Assembly: GCA_034659015.1 (NCBI GenBank)
Contig: JAYEGL010000001.1
Location: forward strand, 248,001 to 312,000
From: Maricaulis sp034659015
GTDB taxonomy: Bacteria; Pseudomonadota; Alphaproteobacteria; Caulobacterales; Maricaulaceae
Direction: 5' to 3'
DNA: 64,000 nt
Under the pieces are notes generated by a model. The model was not told where the DNA came from. It made no database searches and saw only the letters and a list, made by a program, of their open reading frames with translations. Of the stretch, positions 10,075-18,434 are shown one piece after another; position 1 is the stretch's first letter, and the number at the start of each line of letters is the position of its first letter. Both the position numbers and the translations under genes were made by a program.

Positions 10075-10845
10075 TTGAGCATCAAGACGACTTTACCCGA
10101 TGGCCTCGAAGCTCTTCGCTGCGAAATGAGCCTAGGCGACATAATGGGCCTTATCGAGCGAACAGCCCGATGGGTAGACCGTGAGACATTCGACTATCTA
10201 CCGGTCTGGTACCCGGAACATGCGCGTAAAGGCTTTTTCTACAAATCGAACTGGTCGGAACCGCAAATGAACAGGGACCGGCAGAGCGGTAATTCGGTCC
10301 ACAAGGTCGAGGGGAACCTCTACGCAAACAAGGCCCTGACTCAAGCCCTAGGCCTCAGATCCAAAAGCCGGCGGAACTGGTCTTGCTGTCATATCTGGGG
10401 GATCGACGATGCGCGGTATCAGACGAGCAATTCGATTGTACAGGATCGCCGATACTATTCCTGTATTGCGAACATGGTTCTGCTTCCCACCCCGCTCAAA
10501 GCCTTTACCGACGTAATGCCGGAAGTGAAGACGATGCTGCGCGTGTGCGCCCTGCACCTCTACGGCTGGTATTGCGACCATCCGGACGTCGCCGACGCGG
10601 CTAGAGAGGTCATGGACTGGTCGGACTGGGACTATTATCCGGTGAGCTGGCCTCGATCAGACAAGTCCTCATTGCCACTCGGGCTCGTGCCATTCTCCGG
10701 CACCATCGCAAAGGCAGCAGACCGTCGTCGAGCCTCAATTCACAACGACCTTCATCATGCAGGTCCATACTACCCCCGCCAAGAAGTGAAAGATGTCCTG
10801 TCCCATTGGGGAGTCGATCTCCGCCCAACCAGAGGATCGAACTGA
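10075..10845 (+). CDS. Unrecognised 256-residue protein, possible divergent HNH-like nuclease
   Basis: I do not recognise this family with confidence. The start is a TTG at 10075, chosen because a strong GGAGGG ribosome site lies 7 bases upstream; it begins 23 bp after maeB stops. The protein is rich in Trp, Tyr, Cys and His, has no signal peptide or membrane helix, and carries a striking central segment: C104-C105-H106-I-W, then C130, the stretch ANMVLLPTPL with N133, and H161, C167, H169. The spacing of a CH-I pair and a later N-x-V-x-L-P recalls the His-Asn-His beta-beta-alpha-metal fold, but this is a pattern guess. Codon use is visibly less GC-biased than its neighbours (many ATA, TTA, CTA, TCA codons), which suggests recent acquisition. 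It could equally be a non-enzymatic zinc protein. Confidence 0.7.
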   Translation: MSIKTTLPDGLEALRCEMSLGDIMGLIERTARWVDRETFDYLPVWYPEHARKGFFYKSNWSEPQMNRDRQSGNSVHKVEGNLYANKALTQALGLRSKSRRNWSCCHIWGIDDARYQTSNSIVQDRRYYSCIANMVLLPTPLKAFTDVMPEVKTMLRVCALHLYGWYCDHPDVADAAREVMDWSDWDYYPVSWPRSDKSSLPLGLVPFSGTIAKAADRRRASIHNDLHHAGPYYPRQEVKDVLSHWGVDLRPTRGSN

Positions 10846-10869
10846 GTCGCTACGGTGCCGTGGACACGA

Positions 10870-12495
10870 CTATCCGTCCTCGACGGTCTCGCGTTCGGCG
10901 AACTTGTATTCGCCGCGGGCCGCTTTCGGGCCGAAGAGCAGGATCACCGCCAGCAATATGCCGGCGGGAATGGTCCAGGCTGCGGTGAGTATGAAGAACA
11001 TCACCCAGCCCACCGCATCGGCCAGCACGCCGGAGAAGCCCGACAGGAATTTCGCGAACAAGGCGTAGAAGGAGCTGACCCAGGCATACTGGGTCGCCGC
11101 GCTGGCCGGATCGACCAGGCTGGACAGGTAGGCGATGAAGACCGTGGTGACAAACCCGCCGGCCAGATTGTCGCCCACAATGGCCACGGTGAGTTTCCAG
11201 GCGTCCTCGGGCTGGGCCGTCGCCGCCAGCCAGGCAAAGGCGCCATTGGTGATCAGCGTAATGACCAGGCCGATCACGAGCGCCCGCATCATTCCGATGC
11301 GATAGGCTACGACACCTCCAAGGAAGAGCCCCACGAATATGGATACGAGGCCCGGACCGCCCTGAATTGCCGCAACCACCGCACGGTCGAAACCCAGGTC
11401 CGAATAGAGCGGCGAGGCCATGACGCCCATGGTGAAGTCGCTGATCCGGTAGAGCGAGATCAGCGCGACGACGGCAATGATCCACCAGCCGAGCCGCTCG
11501 AAGAAATCCTTGAAGGGCTGCCAGACGGCCCGGACCACCTTCATCCCCAGGGAGCCTTCCAGCTCGCGGCGGCCGGCTCCGGCCTTGGGCTCCTTCATCA
11601 GGAAGACCAAGCCTGCCGTAATCGCCATCGCCGTGGCCATGACCAGGAAGGAGGCGTGCCAGTTGACCCATTCCGATATCGCCAGGCCCAGGCTGGAGGT
11701 CAGATAGGCGATGCGGTAGCCGAAAGAGTAGGCGGCCGCCATGTTGGCCTGGAGATCGTTGGGCGCCGACTCGATCCGCCAGGCATCGATCGCGACATCG
11801 AGCGTTGCACCGGAATAGGCCAGCAGCAGCGCCGCGATCATGATGGGAAGCAGGATGGTGAAGCTGCGATAGTCCGATAACGCCTCGAAGTGCTCGTCCT
11901 CCCTGACGATCTCGAGCAGGCGCCGGTAATCGTCGACCGGGAGCAGGACCGTTTCAGCGCCGTCGGCGCCGGTTTCCCGGACATAATCGGCCGTCAGCAA
12001 GGCCTCGTCGCCCTCGCTCAGCAGCTCTTCGTCCCGGGCATAGGCCAGCGAATCCGTCAGGACCGCATACTCGCCGGCGCTGATCTGGGCGAGGCGCTCA
12101 CCCTCATCGCTGTCCAGATAGTTGGCCCCGGTCGGATCGTTCGTGGACAGCAGGGCCAGCGCGGCCACGGTACCGGCGATCGCCGTTACGATCCAAGACC
12201 GCCGGGCACCCAGTATCTTGTGCAGGACCGGCAGTTTCAGCCGGTCCACGATCGGCGCCCAGAGCCATTTGAGGGAATAGGACAGGGTGACGAAGTAGAA
12301 GAAGCCGATGGTGGAGCGCTCGATGCCCGCATCGCGCAGCCAGTAGGACAGCTTCTGGAAGACCATGTAGAGCGGCAGGCCGGAGGCGAAGCCGAGCACC
12401 AGCATGGAGAGCATGACCGGGGTGAGATAGACGGTGAGCGTCTTCACCCAGGTGGTGCGGCCCGGCGGGTCGGGCGGCGCGATCGGCTCGGCCAT
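10870..12495 (-). CDS. AmpG-like major facilitator transporter with a hydrophilic insertion
   Basis: Twelve-helix MFS protein of 541 residues resembling AmpG permeases, which import anhydro-muropeptides from peptidoglycan turnover. The N-terminus (FASGLPLYMVFQKLSYWLRD) and the KWLWAPIVDRLKLP loop after helix 2 are the AmpG-type signatures; DVAIDAWRIE after the insertion matches the conserved helix 5 region. Unusual is an acidic, non-hydrophobic stretch at about residues 119-210, between helices 4 and 5, rich in Glu, Asp and Tyr; canonical AmpG has only a short loop there. Convergent with the gene at 10075 (24 bp apart) and 27 bp downstream of the histidine kinase. Substrate is inferred, not shown. 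Confidence 0.85.
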   Translation of the reverse strand: MAEPIAPPDPPGRTTWVKTLTVYLTPVMLSMLVLGFASGLPLYMVFQKLSYWLRDAGIERSTIGFFYFVTLSYSLKWLWAPIVDRLKLPVLHKILGARRSWIVTAIAGTVAALALLSTNDPTGANYLDSDEGERLAQISAGEYAVLTDSLAYARDEELLSEGDEALLTADYVRETGADGAETVLLPVDDYRRLLEIVREDEHFEALSDYRSFTILLPIMIAALLLAYSGATLDVAIDAWRIESAPNDLQANMAAAYSFGYRIAYLTSSLGLAISEWVNWHASFLVMATAMAITAGLVFLMKEPKAGAGRRELEGSLGMKVVRAVWQPFKDFFERLGWWIIAVVALISLYRISDFTMGVMASPLYSDLGFDRAVVAAIQGGPGLVSIFVGLFLGGVVAYRIGMMRALVIGLVITLITNGAFAWLAATAQPEDAWKLTVAIVGDNLAGGFVTTVFIAYLSSLVDPASAATQYAWVSSFYALFAKFLSGFSGVLADAVGWVMFFILTAAWTIPAGILLAVILLFGPKAARGEYKFAERETVEDG

Positions 12496-12522
12496 GTCAC
12501 TGAAACTCCAGCGGGGTTGAGA

Positions 12523-14475
12523 TCAGCCCATGCTGGCCCGCTTTTGAGTGCGGCACAAGCGCGTGAGCACGGCGGCCAGCTGGTCGGGATCCAGCGGCTT
12601 GGCGAGAAACTCGTCCATGCCCGCTTCGAGGCAGGTCGTCCGGTCGCTTTCCGAGGCGTTCGCCGTCAGCGCGATGAGCGGCAGGTCGAGCCCGTCGGCG
12701 CGGGCCTTGCGGGCCACGTCGGGCCCGTCGCGCAGCGGCATGCGCTGGTCGAGCAGGGCGGCATCGAACTCGCGCACGGCCAGCGCCTCGGAGGCCGCCT
12801 CGCCGTCGGTCACCAGGGTCACGGCGATGCCCAGACCCTCCAGGCATTTGCGCGCGATCAGGGCATTGACCGGATCGTCTTCGGCGACCAGCAGGCTGAG
12901 CCCGGACACGTCAGGCTGCAGGACCGGCGGCAACGGCCTGTCGGCCTCGTCGTCCGCCGCACGGCCGGTGAAACGGTCGACGAGCGTTCCGGCCCGCACG
13001 GGTTTCACGAACCAGCCCTGGCCAGGGCCGGCGCTGTCCATGGCCCGGGCCTTTTCGGCCGGCGTGACGAGATGCCAGGTCCGGCGCACATCGATCTCGG
13101 CGGCGGCCGCCGCCCAGACGGGATCGACCAGGAGTTCCCGTCCGTCGACCCCGGCCGCGAGCGTGTCCGGAGAATCCATCGCCAGCGTGTCCGCCCCCAG
13201 CGCCTCGAGCTGGTCGCGCAGCGTGGTGCGCAGCACCGGGTTTGGCGCGGCGACAGCGACGCGATGCCCGGCAAGGGGACGGTCGGTCATGCATGCCTCG
13301 ACCGGAAGCTCGAACACGACCCAGAACTTGGCGCCCTCGCCGGGGCGGCTTTCCACGCCCATCGTACTGTCCATCGCCTCGACGAGACGCCGCACCATGG
13401 CCAGGCCCAGCCCGGCCCCGCCTTCCGAACCATTGCGTTCGGCCGCGCCGCGCTCGAAATGCTCGAAGAGTTTGTGCTGATCGGCCTCGGCGATACCCGG
13501 ACCGGTATCGCTGACCGAGAGAGCCAGGCGTGGCTCGCCGTCATTGCCCGGCGCATTGGTGATGTCGATGCGCACGCCGCCCTCGGGCGTGAACTTCACC
13601 GCATTGCCGATCAGGTTGAACAGGATCTGGCGGATCCGGGCCGCGTCGCCGAGAATACGGGTCGGGGCGCCGTGCGCCTGGACCACGCCGATCTCCAGCC
13701 CTTTTTCACGGGCGCGGGGCGCGGCGAGTTCCACCGTTTCGGTGACCAGCGCGATGACATCGACGGGCTCCGGGCGCAGTTCCAGCTTGCCGGCCTCGAG
13801 GCGCGACAGGTCGAGGATGTCGTCAACCATCGCCAGGGCGTGGTCCGCCGAGGTCGCGATCGAGCGGACATAGTCGGCCTGATCGGGCTGGAGCGGTGTC
13901 GCCTCGAGCAGGCGGGCCACGCCGAGCGCCCCGGCCAGCGGCGTGCGCAATTCATGGGTCACGGCAGCGAAGAAGAGGGATTTGGCGCGCTGGGAGGCCT
14001 CCAGATCGTCATGCGCCTCGCGGCGGCTGGTGACGTCGCGGCCGACCGATATCACACCCCCCTCATCGGGCAGAAGGCGTTCGTCCCATTCGATCCAGAG
14101 CGGGCCGTTGCGGGTGCGCATAAGCATTTCATAGCGCCGCTGGTCGCTCGCCGAGACCGGCGGGGCGACGGAGAACCAGCGCCCGACCCAGTCGGACCAC
14201 GCGCCTCCGAATGCCGTCAGGAAGGCGGCGTTCACATAGAGCACGCGGCCGCTGTGACCGCGGATCAGGATGAGCTCGCCGGCGGCGTCGAGGGCCGCGA
14301 GCAGGAGGGCATCGAGGGCCGCCGGAGCGCCGGGGCGCGCTCGCCCGCCCGCGCCCGCACTTGCGTGCGGCGGCGATACGTCCTGCCCGGTCCCGTCCTC
14401 CGGTGCCGCGCGGCCCCTGCCGCTTGCGGAATCCGGCGGCGGATCGAACGGACCGTCTCCACCATTCCGTGTCAT
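12523..14475 (-). CDS. Hybrid sensor histidine kinase (PAS - HisKA - HATPase - pseudo-receiver - receiver)
   Basis: Signal-transduction kinase of 650 residues without obvious membrane helices, so probably cytoplasmic. After a low-complexity N-terminus comes a PAS-like region (about 55-152, ending in GRDVTSRREA), then HisKA with the phospho-acceptor H174 in FFAAVTHELRTPL, then HATPase_c with NAVKFTPEGG (N box), SDTGPGI (G1) and GGAGLGLAM (G2). A degenerate receiver-like segment follows (about 400-510, GHRVAVAAPNPVLRTTL) that lacks the phospho-acceptor Asp. A canonical receiver ends the chain, with the Asp in AALLDQRMP and a KPLDPDQL lysine. No cognate response regulator lies nearby. A TTAAC half-site, the CtrA half-motif, sits about 20 bp upstream of the start on the coding strand. 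Confidence 0.9.
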   Translation of the reverse strand: MTRNGGDGPFDPPPDSASGRGRAAPEDGTGQDVSPPHASAGAGGRARPGAPAALDALLLAALDAAGELILIRGHSGRVLYVNAAFLTAFGGAWSDWVGRWFSVAPPVSASDQRRYEMLMRTRNGPLWIEWDERLLPDEGGVISVGRDVTSRREAHDDLEASQRAKSLFFAAVTHELRTPLAGALGVARLLEATPLQPDQADYVRSIATSADHALAMVDDILDLSRLEAGKLELRPEPVDVIALVTETVELAAPRAREKGLEIGVVQAHGAPTRILGDAARIRQILFNLIGNAVKFTPEGGVRIDITNAPGNDGEPRLALSVSDTGPGIAEADQHKLFEHFERGAAERNGSEGGAGLGLAMVRRLVEAMDSTMGVESRPGEGAKFWVVFELPVEACMTDRPLAGHRVAVAAPNPVLRTTLRDQLEALGADTLAMDSPDTLAAGVDGRELLVDPVWAAAAAEIDVRRTWHLVTPAEKARAMDSAGPGQGWFVKPVRAGTLVDRFTGRAADDEADRPLPPVLQPDVSGLSLLVAEDDPVNALIARKCLEGLGIAVTLVTDGEAASEALAVREFDAALLDQRMPLRDGPDVARKARADGLDLPLIALTANASESDRTTCLEAGMDEFLAKPLDPDQLAAVLTRLCRTQKRASMG

Positions 14476-14591
14476 GGCTCCGGTCTAGCAAAAGGCGGTT
14501 AACGAAGCGTCGTGCGCCCCGGCCCCGCTGCAAGACGCCAGGCCGTGCACTCCCGGATGGTCCGGCCCGCCCCTTCGCGCAGCGCCGGCGG

Positions 14592-16127
14592 TCAGGATGA
14601 CGTCAGGACAGAGCCGGATGCCTGGCGCGTCGCCTCGAACAGGCCGCGGCGGCAGGCCAGCGCTTCAGCGATGTGAATGCGCCGGACGGCCTCCTGCCCT
14701 TCCAGATCGGCAATCGTTCGCGCCACCCGCAGGACACGATGATAGGAGCGGGCGGTGAGATTGTGCGCCAGGGCCGCCTCGTTGAGCAGCGCTTCGCCCG
14801 GCCGGTCCGGACTGGCGACATGATCGAGAATATCGGTCGGCAGATGGGCGTTGAGATAGCCGCGTTCGGCCTGGGCCGCGCGGGCGGCGGCCACACGCCG
14901 GGCGGCCTCGGCCGTGCCCTCGCCGGGCGGCGGAAGGGCGAGATCGGCCGGGGTGACGGGCGGGACATGGATCTGCAGGTCGATCCGGTCGAGCATGGGA
15001 CCGGAAATCCGGGCCTGATAGTCCCGCGCGCAACGCGGACCGCGGCGACAGCCCGTTCCGCCATCCCCGCCACCGCCGCAGCGGCAGGGATTCATCGCGG
15101 CCACGAGCTGGAAACGCGCCGGATAGGCAATATGGGCATTGGCCCGTGCCACCGTGATGGACCCGGTTTCCAGGGGCTGGCGGAGACTGTCGAGCACCTG
15201 GGGGTGGAATTCCGGCAGCTCGTCCAGGAAGAGCACGCCGCGATGGGCCAGCGATGCCTCGCCGGGACGCGCCCGGGTGCCGCCGCCGACCATGGCCGCC
15301 ATGGAGGCGGAGTGGTGCGGCGTGCGGAAGGGACGTGTCCGCGTCAGCCGGCCGCGTTCGAGCAGACCGGCAACCGAGTGGATCATGGAAACGTCGAGCA
15401 ATTCCTCCGGCTCGAGGGCCGGTAACAGGCCCGGCAGGCGTTCCGCCATCATCGACTTGCCCGAGCCGGGCGGGCCGACCATGAGGAGATTGTGATGACC
15501 GGCCGCGGCGATTTCCAGCGCCCGCTTGGCGGCTTCCTGGCCACGCACCTGGGCGAGATCCGGCACCGCCCCGGTCTCGACCAGCTCGCCCGGCGCGGGA
15601 CGGCCGAGCACCTGGGTGCCCTTGAAGTGGTTGATGAGCTGGATCAGCGTCGCCGGGGCGAGAATGGGCAGGTCGCCGCCGGCCCAGGCGGCCTCGGCGC
15701 CGCTCGCTTCCGGACAGATGAGAGCCAGGCCTGCCGTATTGGCCGCCACGGCTGCGGGCAGCGCCCCGGGCGCCGGACGGATGCGCGCATCGGCGCCCAG
15801 CTCGCCGAACACCAGATGCCCTTCGACCGCATCCTTCGGCAGGATCCCCATTTCCGCCAGCACGCTCACGGCAATCGGCAGGTCGAAATGCGCGCCCTCC
15901 TTGGGCCGGTCCGCCGGTGCGAGATTCACGATGAGGCGTTTGGACGGCAGGGACAGGCCCAGTGCGGCAAAGGCGGCCCGCACGCGCTCGCGGCTTTCCG
16001 TGACCGCCTTGTCGCCCAGGCCGACGACGGAAAATATCGGCTGCTGACCGCCTGCTACCTGGACTTGTACGTCGACGAGCCCCGCTTCCGCCCCGTCGAA
16101 GGCCACCGAACTGGTTCGCGCACCCAT
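14592..16127 (-). CDS. YifB-family Mg-chelatase-like AAA+ ATPase (ComM-like)
   Basis: AAA+ protein of 511 residues. In naturally transformable bacteria the homologue ComM is a branch-migration helicase acting on recombination intermediates; whether this organism is competent cannot be judged here. Domains: an N-terminal LonC-like fold (TSSVAFDGAEAGLVDVQVQV), Walker A GPPGSGKSMM in the middle, Walker B VLFLDELPEF, and a C-terminal Mg-chelatase segment (VARTIADLEGQEAVRRIHIA). A cysteine-rich insertion MNPCRCGGGGDGGTGC before ISGPMLDRIDLQI is normal for the family. The start ATG at 16125-16127 faces a 209 bp gap upstream. Confidence 0.92.
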   Translation of the reverse strand: MGARTSSVAFDGAEAGLVDVQVQVAGGQQPIFSVVGLGDKAVTESRERVRAAFAALGLSLPSKRLIVNLAPADRPKEGAHFDLPIAVSVLAEMGILPKDAVEGHLVFGELGADARIRPAPGALPAAVAANTAGLALICPEASGAEAAWAGGDLPILAPATLIQLINHFKGTQVLGRPAPGELVETGAVPDLAQVRGQEAAKRALEIAAAGHHNLLMVGPPGSGKSMMAERLPGLLPALEPEELLDVSMIHSVAGLLERGRLTRTRPFRTPHHSASMAAMVGGGTRARPGEASLAHRGVLFLDELPEFHPQVLDSLRQPLETGSITVARANAHIAYPARFQLVAAMNPCRCGGGGDGGTGCRRGPRCARDYQARISGPMLDRIDLQIHVPPVTPADLALPPPGEGTAEAARRVAAARAAQAERGYLNAHLPTDILDHVASPDRPGEALLNEAALAHNLTARSYHRVLRVARTIADLEGQEAVRRIHIAEALACRRGLFEATRQASGSVLTSS

Positions 16128-16313
16128 GGCTTACCTCCCGGCGTACCGGAACTTAGAATCGATGGGCGGCCCTGTATGTCGCAGAACGCAACAGTCCGTC
16201 ATATCCGGACAAGCCGAAACGGCCATGACACTAAAGGCCCGGTACCATTGGGTTTTCCACAGACCCGGACCGCCCGCAGATCAAAACAGGAACACAGAGT
16301 GAACGAAAACAAT

Positions 16314-16332
16314 GCACACGTCAAGCGTGTGC
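16314..16332 (-). terminator. Rho-independent terminator-like hairpin after gshB
   Basis: Just past the gshB stop, read on the minus strand, is a perfect 7 bp stem (GCACACG / CGTGTGC) with a 5-base loop, followed by a T-rich stretch (ATTGTTTTCG). Stem plus T-run is the intrinsic terminator pattern, although the stem is short and the T-run is interrupted. Confidence 0.55.
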
Positions 16333-16336
16333 CGCA

Positions 16337-17284
16337 TCAGCCGGCCAGACGGCGCTCGACGCTGTCCCAGAAGATGGCGCAGGTATCGATGCCGGAGAAG
16401 CGTTTGAGCTCCTGGACCCCGGTCGGGGAGGTGACGTTGATCTCGGTCATCCGGCCGCCGATCACATCGATCCCGACCAGGACGAGATTGCGCTCGCGCA
16501 GCATCGGACCGATCGCCGCGCAGATCTCGCGGTCGCGATCGTCGAGCTCGCAGGCCTCGGCGACACCGCCGACATGCATGTTCGACCGGGTTTCCCCCTT
16601 CTGCGGCACGCGATTGATCGCACCGACCGGCTCTCCGTCGATCAGCAGGACCCGCTTGTCGCCCTTCTCCACCGCCGGCAGGAAGGCCTGGGCCACGAGG
16701 GGTTCTCGCGACTGGGCGAAGAACATCTCGACCAGTGCGGAAAAGTTGCCATCTCCGGGCCGAAGCCTGAATACGCCTGCGCCACCATTGCCGTACAATG
16801 GCTTGAGTATGATGTCGGAATGCGTATCGCGGAACGCTCTCAGCGCGTCGATATCGCGCGAGATCAGGGTGGGCGGGATGAGATCCGGGAAGAGCAGCGG
16901 CACGATCTTTTCCGGGCTCGAACGGACCCAGGCGGGGTCGTTGAGCACCAGGGTCTCGCCCTTGAGGAATTCCAGGATATGGGCCGCCGTCTGATAGGCC
17001 ATGTCGAAGGGCGGGTCCTGCCGCATGAGAACGACGTCGACATCCTCCGCCAGGTCGAGCGTCACCGGTTCGCCCAGATCGGCATGATTGCCCTGCTCGT
17101 GCCGGACCGTCACCGGACGGGCCCGCGCCAGGACCCGGCCCTGCAGCCAGGACAGCTGGTCGGGATGGTAGACGTAGAGCGAGGCGCCGCGGGACTGGGC
17201 CTCTTCCATCAGCGCGAAGGTCGTGTCGGCATCGACATTCACAGCCTCGATCGGGTCCATCTGGACCGCTACGCGCATGGTCAT
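16337..17284 (-). CDS. gshB: Glutathione synthetase
   Basis: ATP-grasp ligase of 315 residues that joins gamma-glutamylcysteine and glycine. Recognised from MRVAVQMDPIEAVNVDADTT, the DVVLMRQDPPFDMAY motif, KPLYGNGGAGVFR in the ATP-grasp lid, and the C-terminal GIDVIGGRMTEINVTSPTG, all hallmarks of proteobacterial GshB. The start ATG overlaps the stop of the upstream BON lipoprotein gene by 4 bp (ATGA), implying translational coupling. A second in-frame ATG two codons later (MRVAV) is the alternative start. A hairpin follows the stop. Confidence 0.95.
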   Translation of the reverse strand: MTMRVAVQMDPIEAVNVDADTTFALMEEAQSRGASLYVYHPDQLSWLQGRVLARARPVTVRHEQGNHADLGEPVTLDLAEDVDVVLMRQDPPFDMAYQTAAHILEFLKGETLVLNDPAWVRSSPEKIVPLLFPDLIPPTLISRDIDALRAFRDTHSDIILKPLYGNGGAGVFRLRPGDGNFSALVEMFFAQSREPLVAQAFLPAVEKGDKRVLLIDGEPVGAINRVPQKGETRSNMHVGGVAEACELDDRDREICAAIGPMLRERNLVLVGIDVIGGRMTEINVTSPTGVQELKRFSGIDTCAIFWDSVERRLAG

Positions 17285-17946
17285 CGGGAAGTCTCCGGTC
17301 CGCCGAGCAATTGCGGACCGGAGTTAGGGGTTTGTTCGGCCGGGTCAAGGGTGGGCGTGGCCTCGCCCTCACACACTTCGGCCCGGCGCTCGCCACGGGC
17401 GGGCAGGTCGGTCGGCACACCGGCAACGCGGACATAGGTGATCACCTCTTCCACCCCGTCGACCAGTGCCGCATGGGCGGATGCGCGCTCCAGTTCGGCC
17501 CGGTTGCGGGCCACGCCGAGCAGGTAGACCCGGCCATTGCGGGTCTCGACATTGAAATTGATCGAGCGGATGTCGCGGTCGCCGACGAGCCGGGCATTGA
17601 CCCGGGCGGTGATCTGGCCGTCGCGGGCGCGGTCCCGGAAACCGGAACCGGACCCCACCTCCAGCTCGTTGGCGACATTGCGCACGGCTACCGAGGACCA
17701 GGCCAGGCATTCCGCCATGCGCCGGTCGGTCTCGCGCGGAACACTTCCCGTAAGCAGGGCGATACCTTCGGTCACTTCCACATCCACCCCGTCCAGCGCA
17801 TACCCTTCGGTGCGCAGCATGGCTGCCTTGATCGAGACGGAGGCGTTGGTGTCGTCCAGCTGGCGGCCGATCGAGCGTTCCTCCTGCACGGTGGAACAGG
17901 CCGTAACGAACAGGACGAGGACGGGCAGGGCCAGGATGCGGAACAT
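17281..17946 (-). CDS. BON-domain lipoprotein
   Basis: Predicted periplasmic or outer-membrane-anchored lipoprotein of 221 residues. MFRILALPVLVLFVTACS is a type II signal peptide with the lipobox cysteine at residue 17. Two BON-like repeats follow (about 30-95 and 105-180): DTNASVSIKAAML ... VEVTEGIALLTGSV and ITARVNARLVGDRDI ... VYLLGVARNRAELERA. BON domains are thought to bind phospholipids or other envelope components, as in OsmY and DolP. Start at 17946 was chosen because it places the signal peptide at the N-terminus; the frame is open further upstream. Directly upstream of gshB with a 4 bp overlap. Confidence 0.85.
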   Translation of the reverse strand: MFRILALPVLVLFVTACSTVQEERSIGRQLDDTNASVSIKAAMLRTEGYALDGVDVEVTEGIALLTGSVPRETDRRMAECLAWSSVAVRNVANELEVGSGSGFRDRARDGQITARVNARLVGDRDIRSINFNVETRNGRVYLLGVARNRAELERASAHAALVDGVEEVITYVRVAGVPTDLPARGERRAEVCEGEATPTLDPAEQTPNSGPQLLGGPETSR

Positions 17947-18047
17947 GAAACGCTCTCCAGTCGAATCGGGTGGGCGGACTTTACGCCCCGTCGGCGTCAT
18001 CCAAAAGGACGCGCGAACGCCGGAGCGGTTCCGGCCGGTGCGCATCC

Positions 18048-18434
18048 TCACAACAGGTCGCGGGCTCCGTCGCCGGGCACCCAGGCGGCACGATGATGCA
18101 CCGGAAACCGGCCCGGCGCGACCAGAAACAGGTCGTAGCGGATGTGACAGGCGCGATAGCGCGCATCATGGCGGGCCAGCCAGAGACTGGCGGCCCGTTC
18201 GATACGGCCGCGCTGGCGCGGACCGACGGAGCCGCGCGCTTCGGCGTGGCTGGTCCGCGCCTTGACCTCGACGAAAACGATGGCGTCGCCGCGCCGGGCG
18301 ACCAGATCGATCTCGCCGGCCGGCGTTCGCGCGCGATGATCCAGAAGGCGGTAGCCCTTGGCGGCCAGCCACGCCATGGCGAGCCATTCGGCCCAGCGGC
18401 CGCGGGCCTCCGCCGCGCGGCGTTTCCCGCTCAC
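18048..18434 (-). CDS. yraN: YraN / UPF0102 family protein
   Basis: Small protein of 128 residues with a restriction-endonuclease-like fold, often encoded beside rsmI; its biological role is unsettled. The core motif GEIDLVARRGDAIVFVEVK gives the PD-(D/E)xK-type residues (E, D and EVK), and the flanking EWLAMAWLAAKGYRLLD helix is typical. The start is a GTG at 18432-18434 that overlaps the rsmI stop by 4 bp (GTGA); that overlap decides the start, since the longer frame upstream lies inside rsmI. The C-terminal tail (PGDGARDLL) is family-consistent. Confidence 0.88.
   Translation of the reverse strand: MSGKRRAAEARGRWAEWLAMAWLAAKGYRLLDHRARTPAGEIDLVARRGDAIVFVEVKARTSHAEARGSVGPRQRGRIERAASLWLARHDARYRACHIRYDLFLVAPGRFPVHHRAAWVPGDGARDLL

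Noticed and set aside
11890..14502. An 870-codon open frame on the plus strand opposite the histidine kinase
   Set aside because: The His/Arg/Gly-rich translation is the usual mirror of a GC-rich gene; the kinase on the minus strand has all catalytic motifs.
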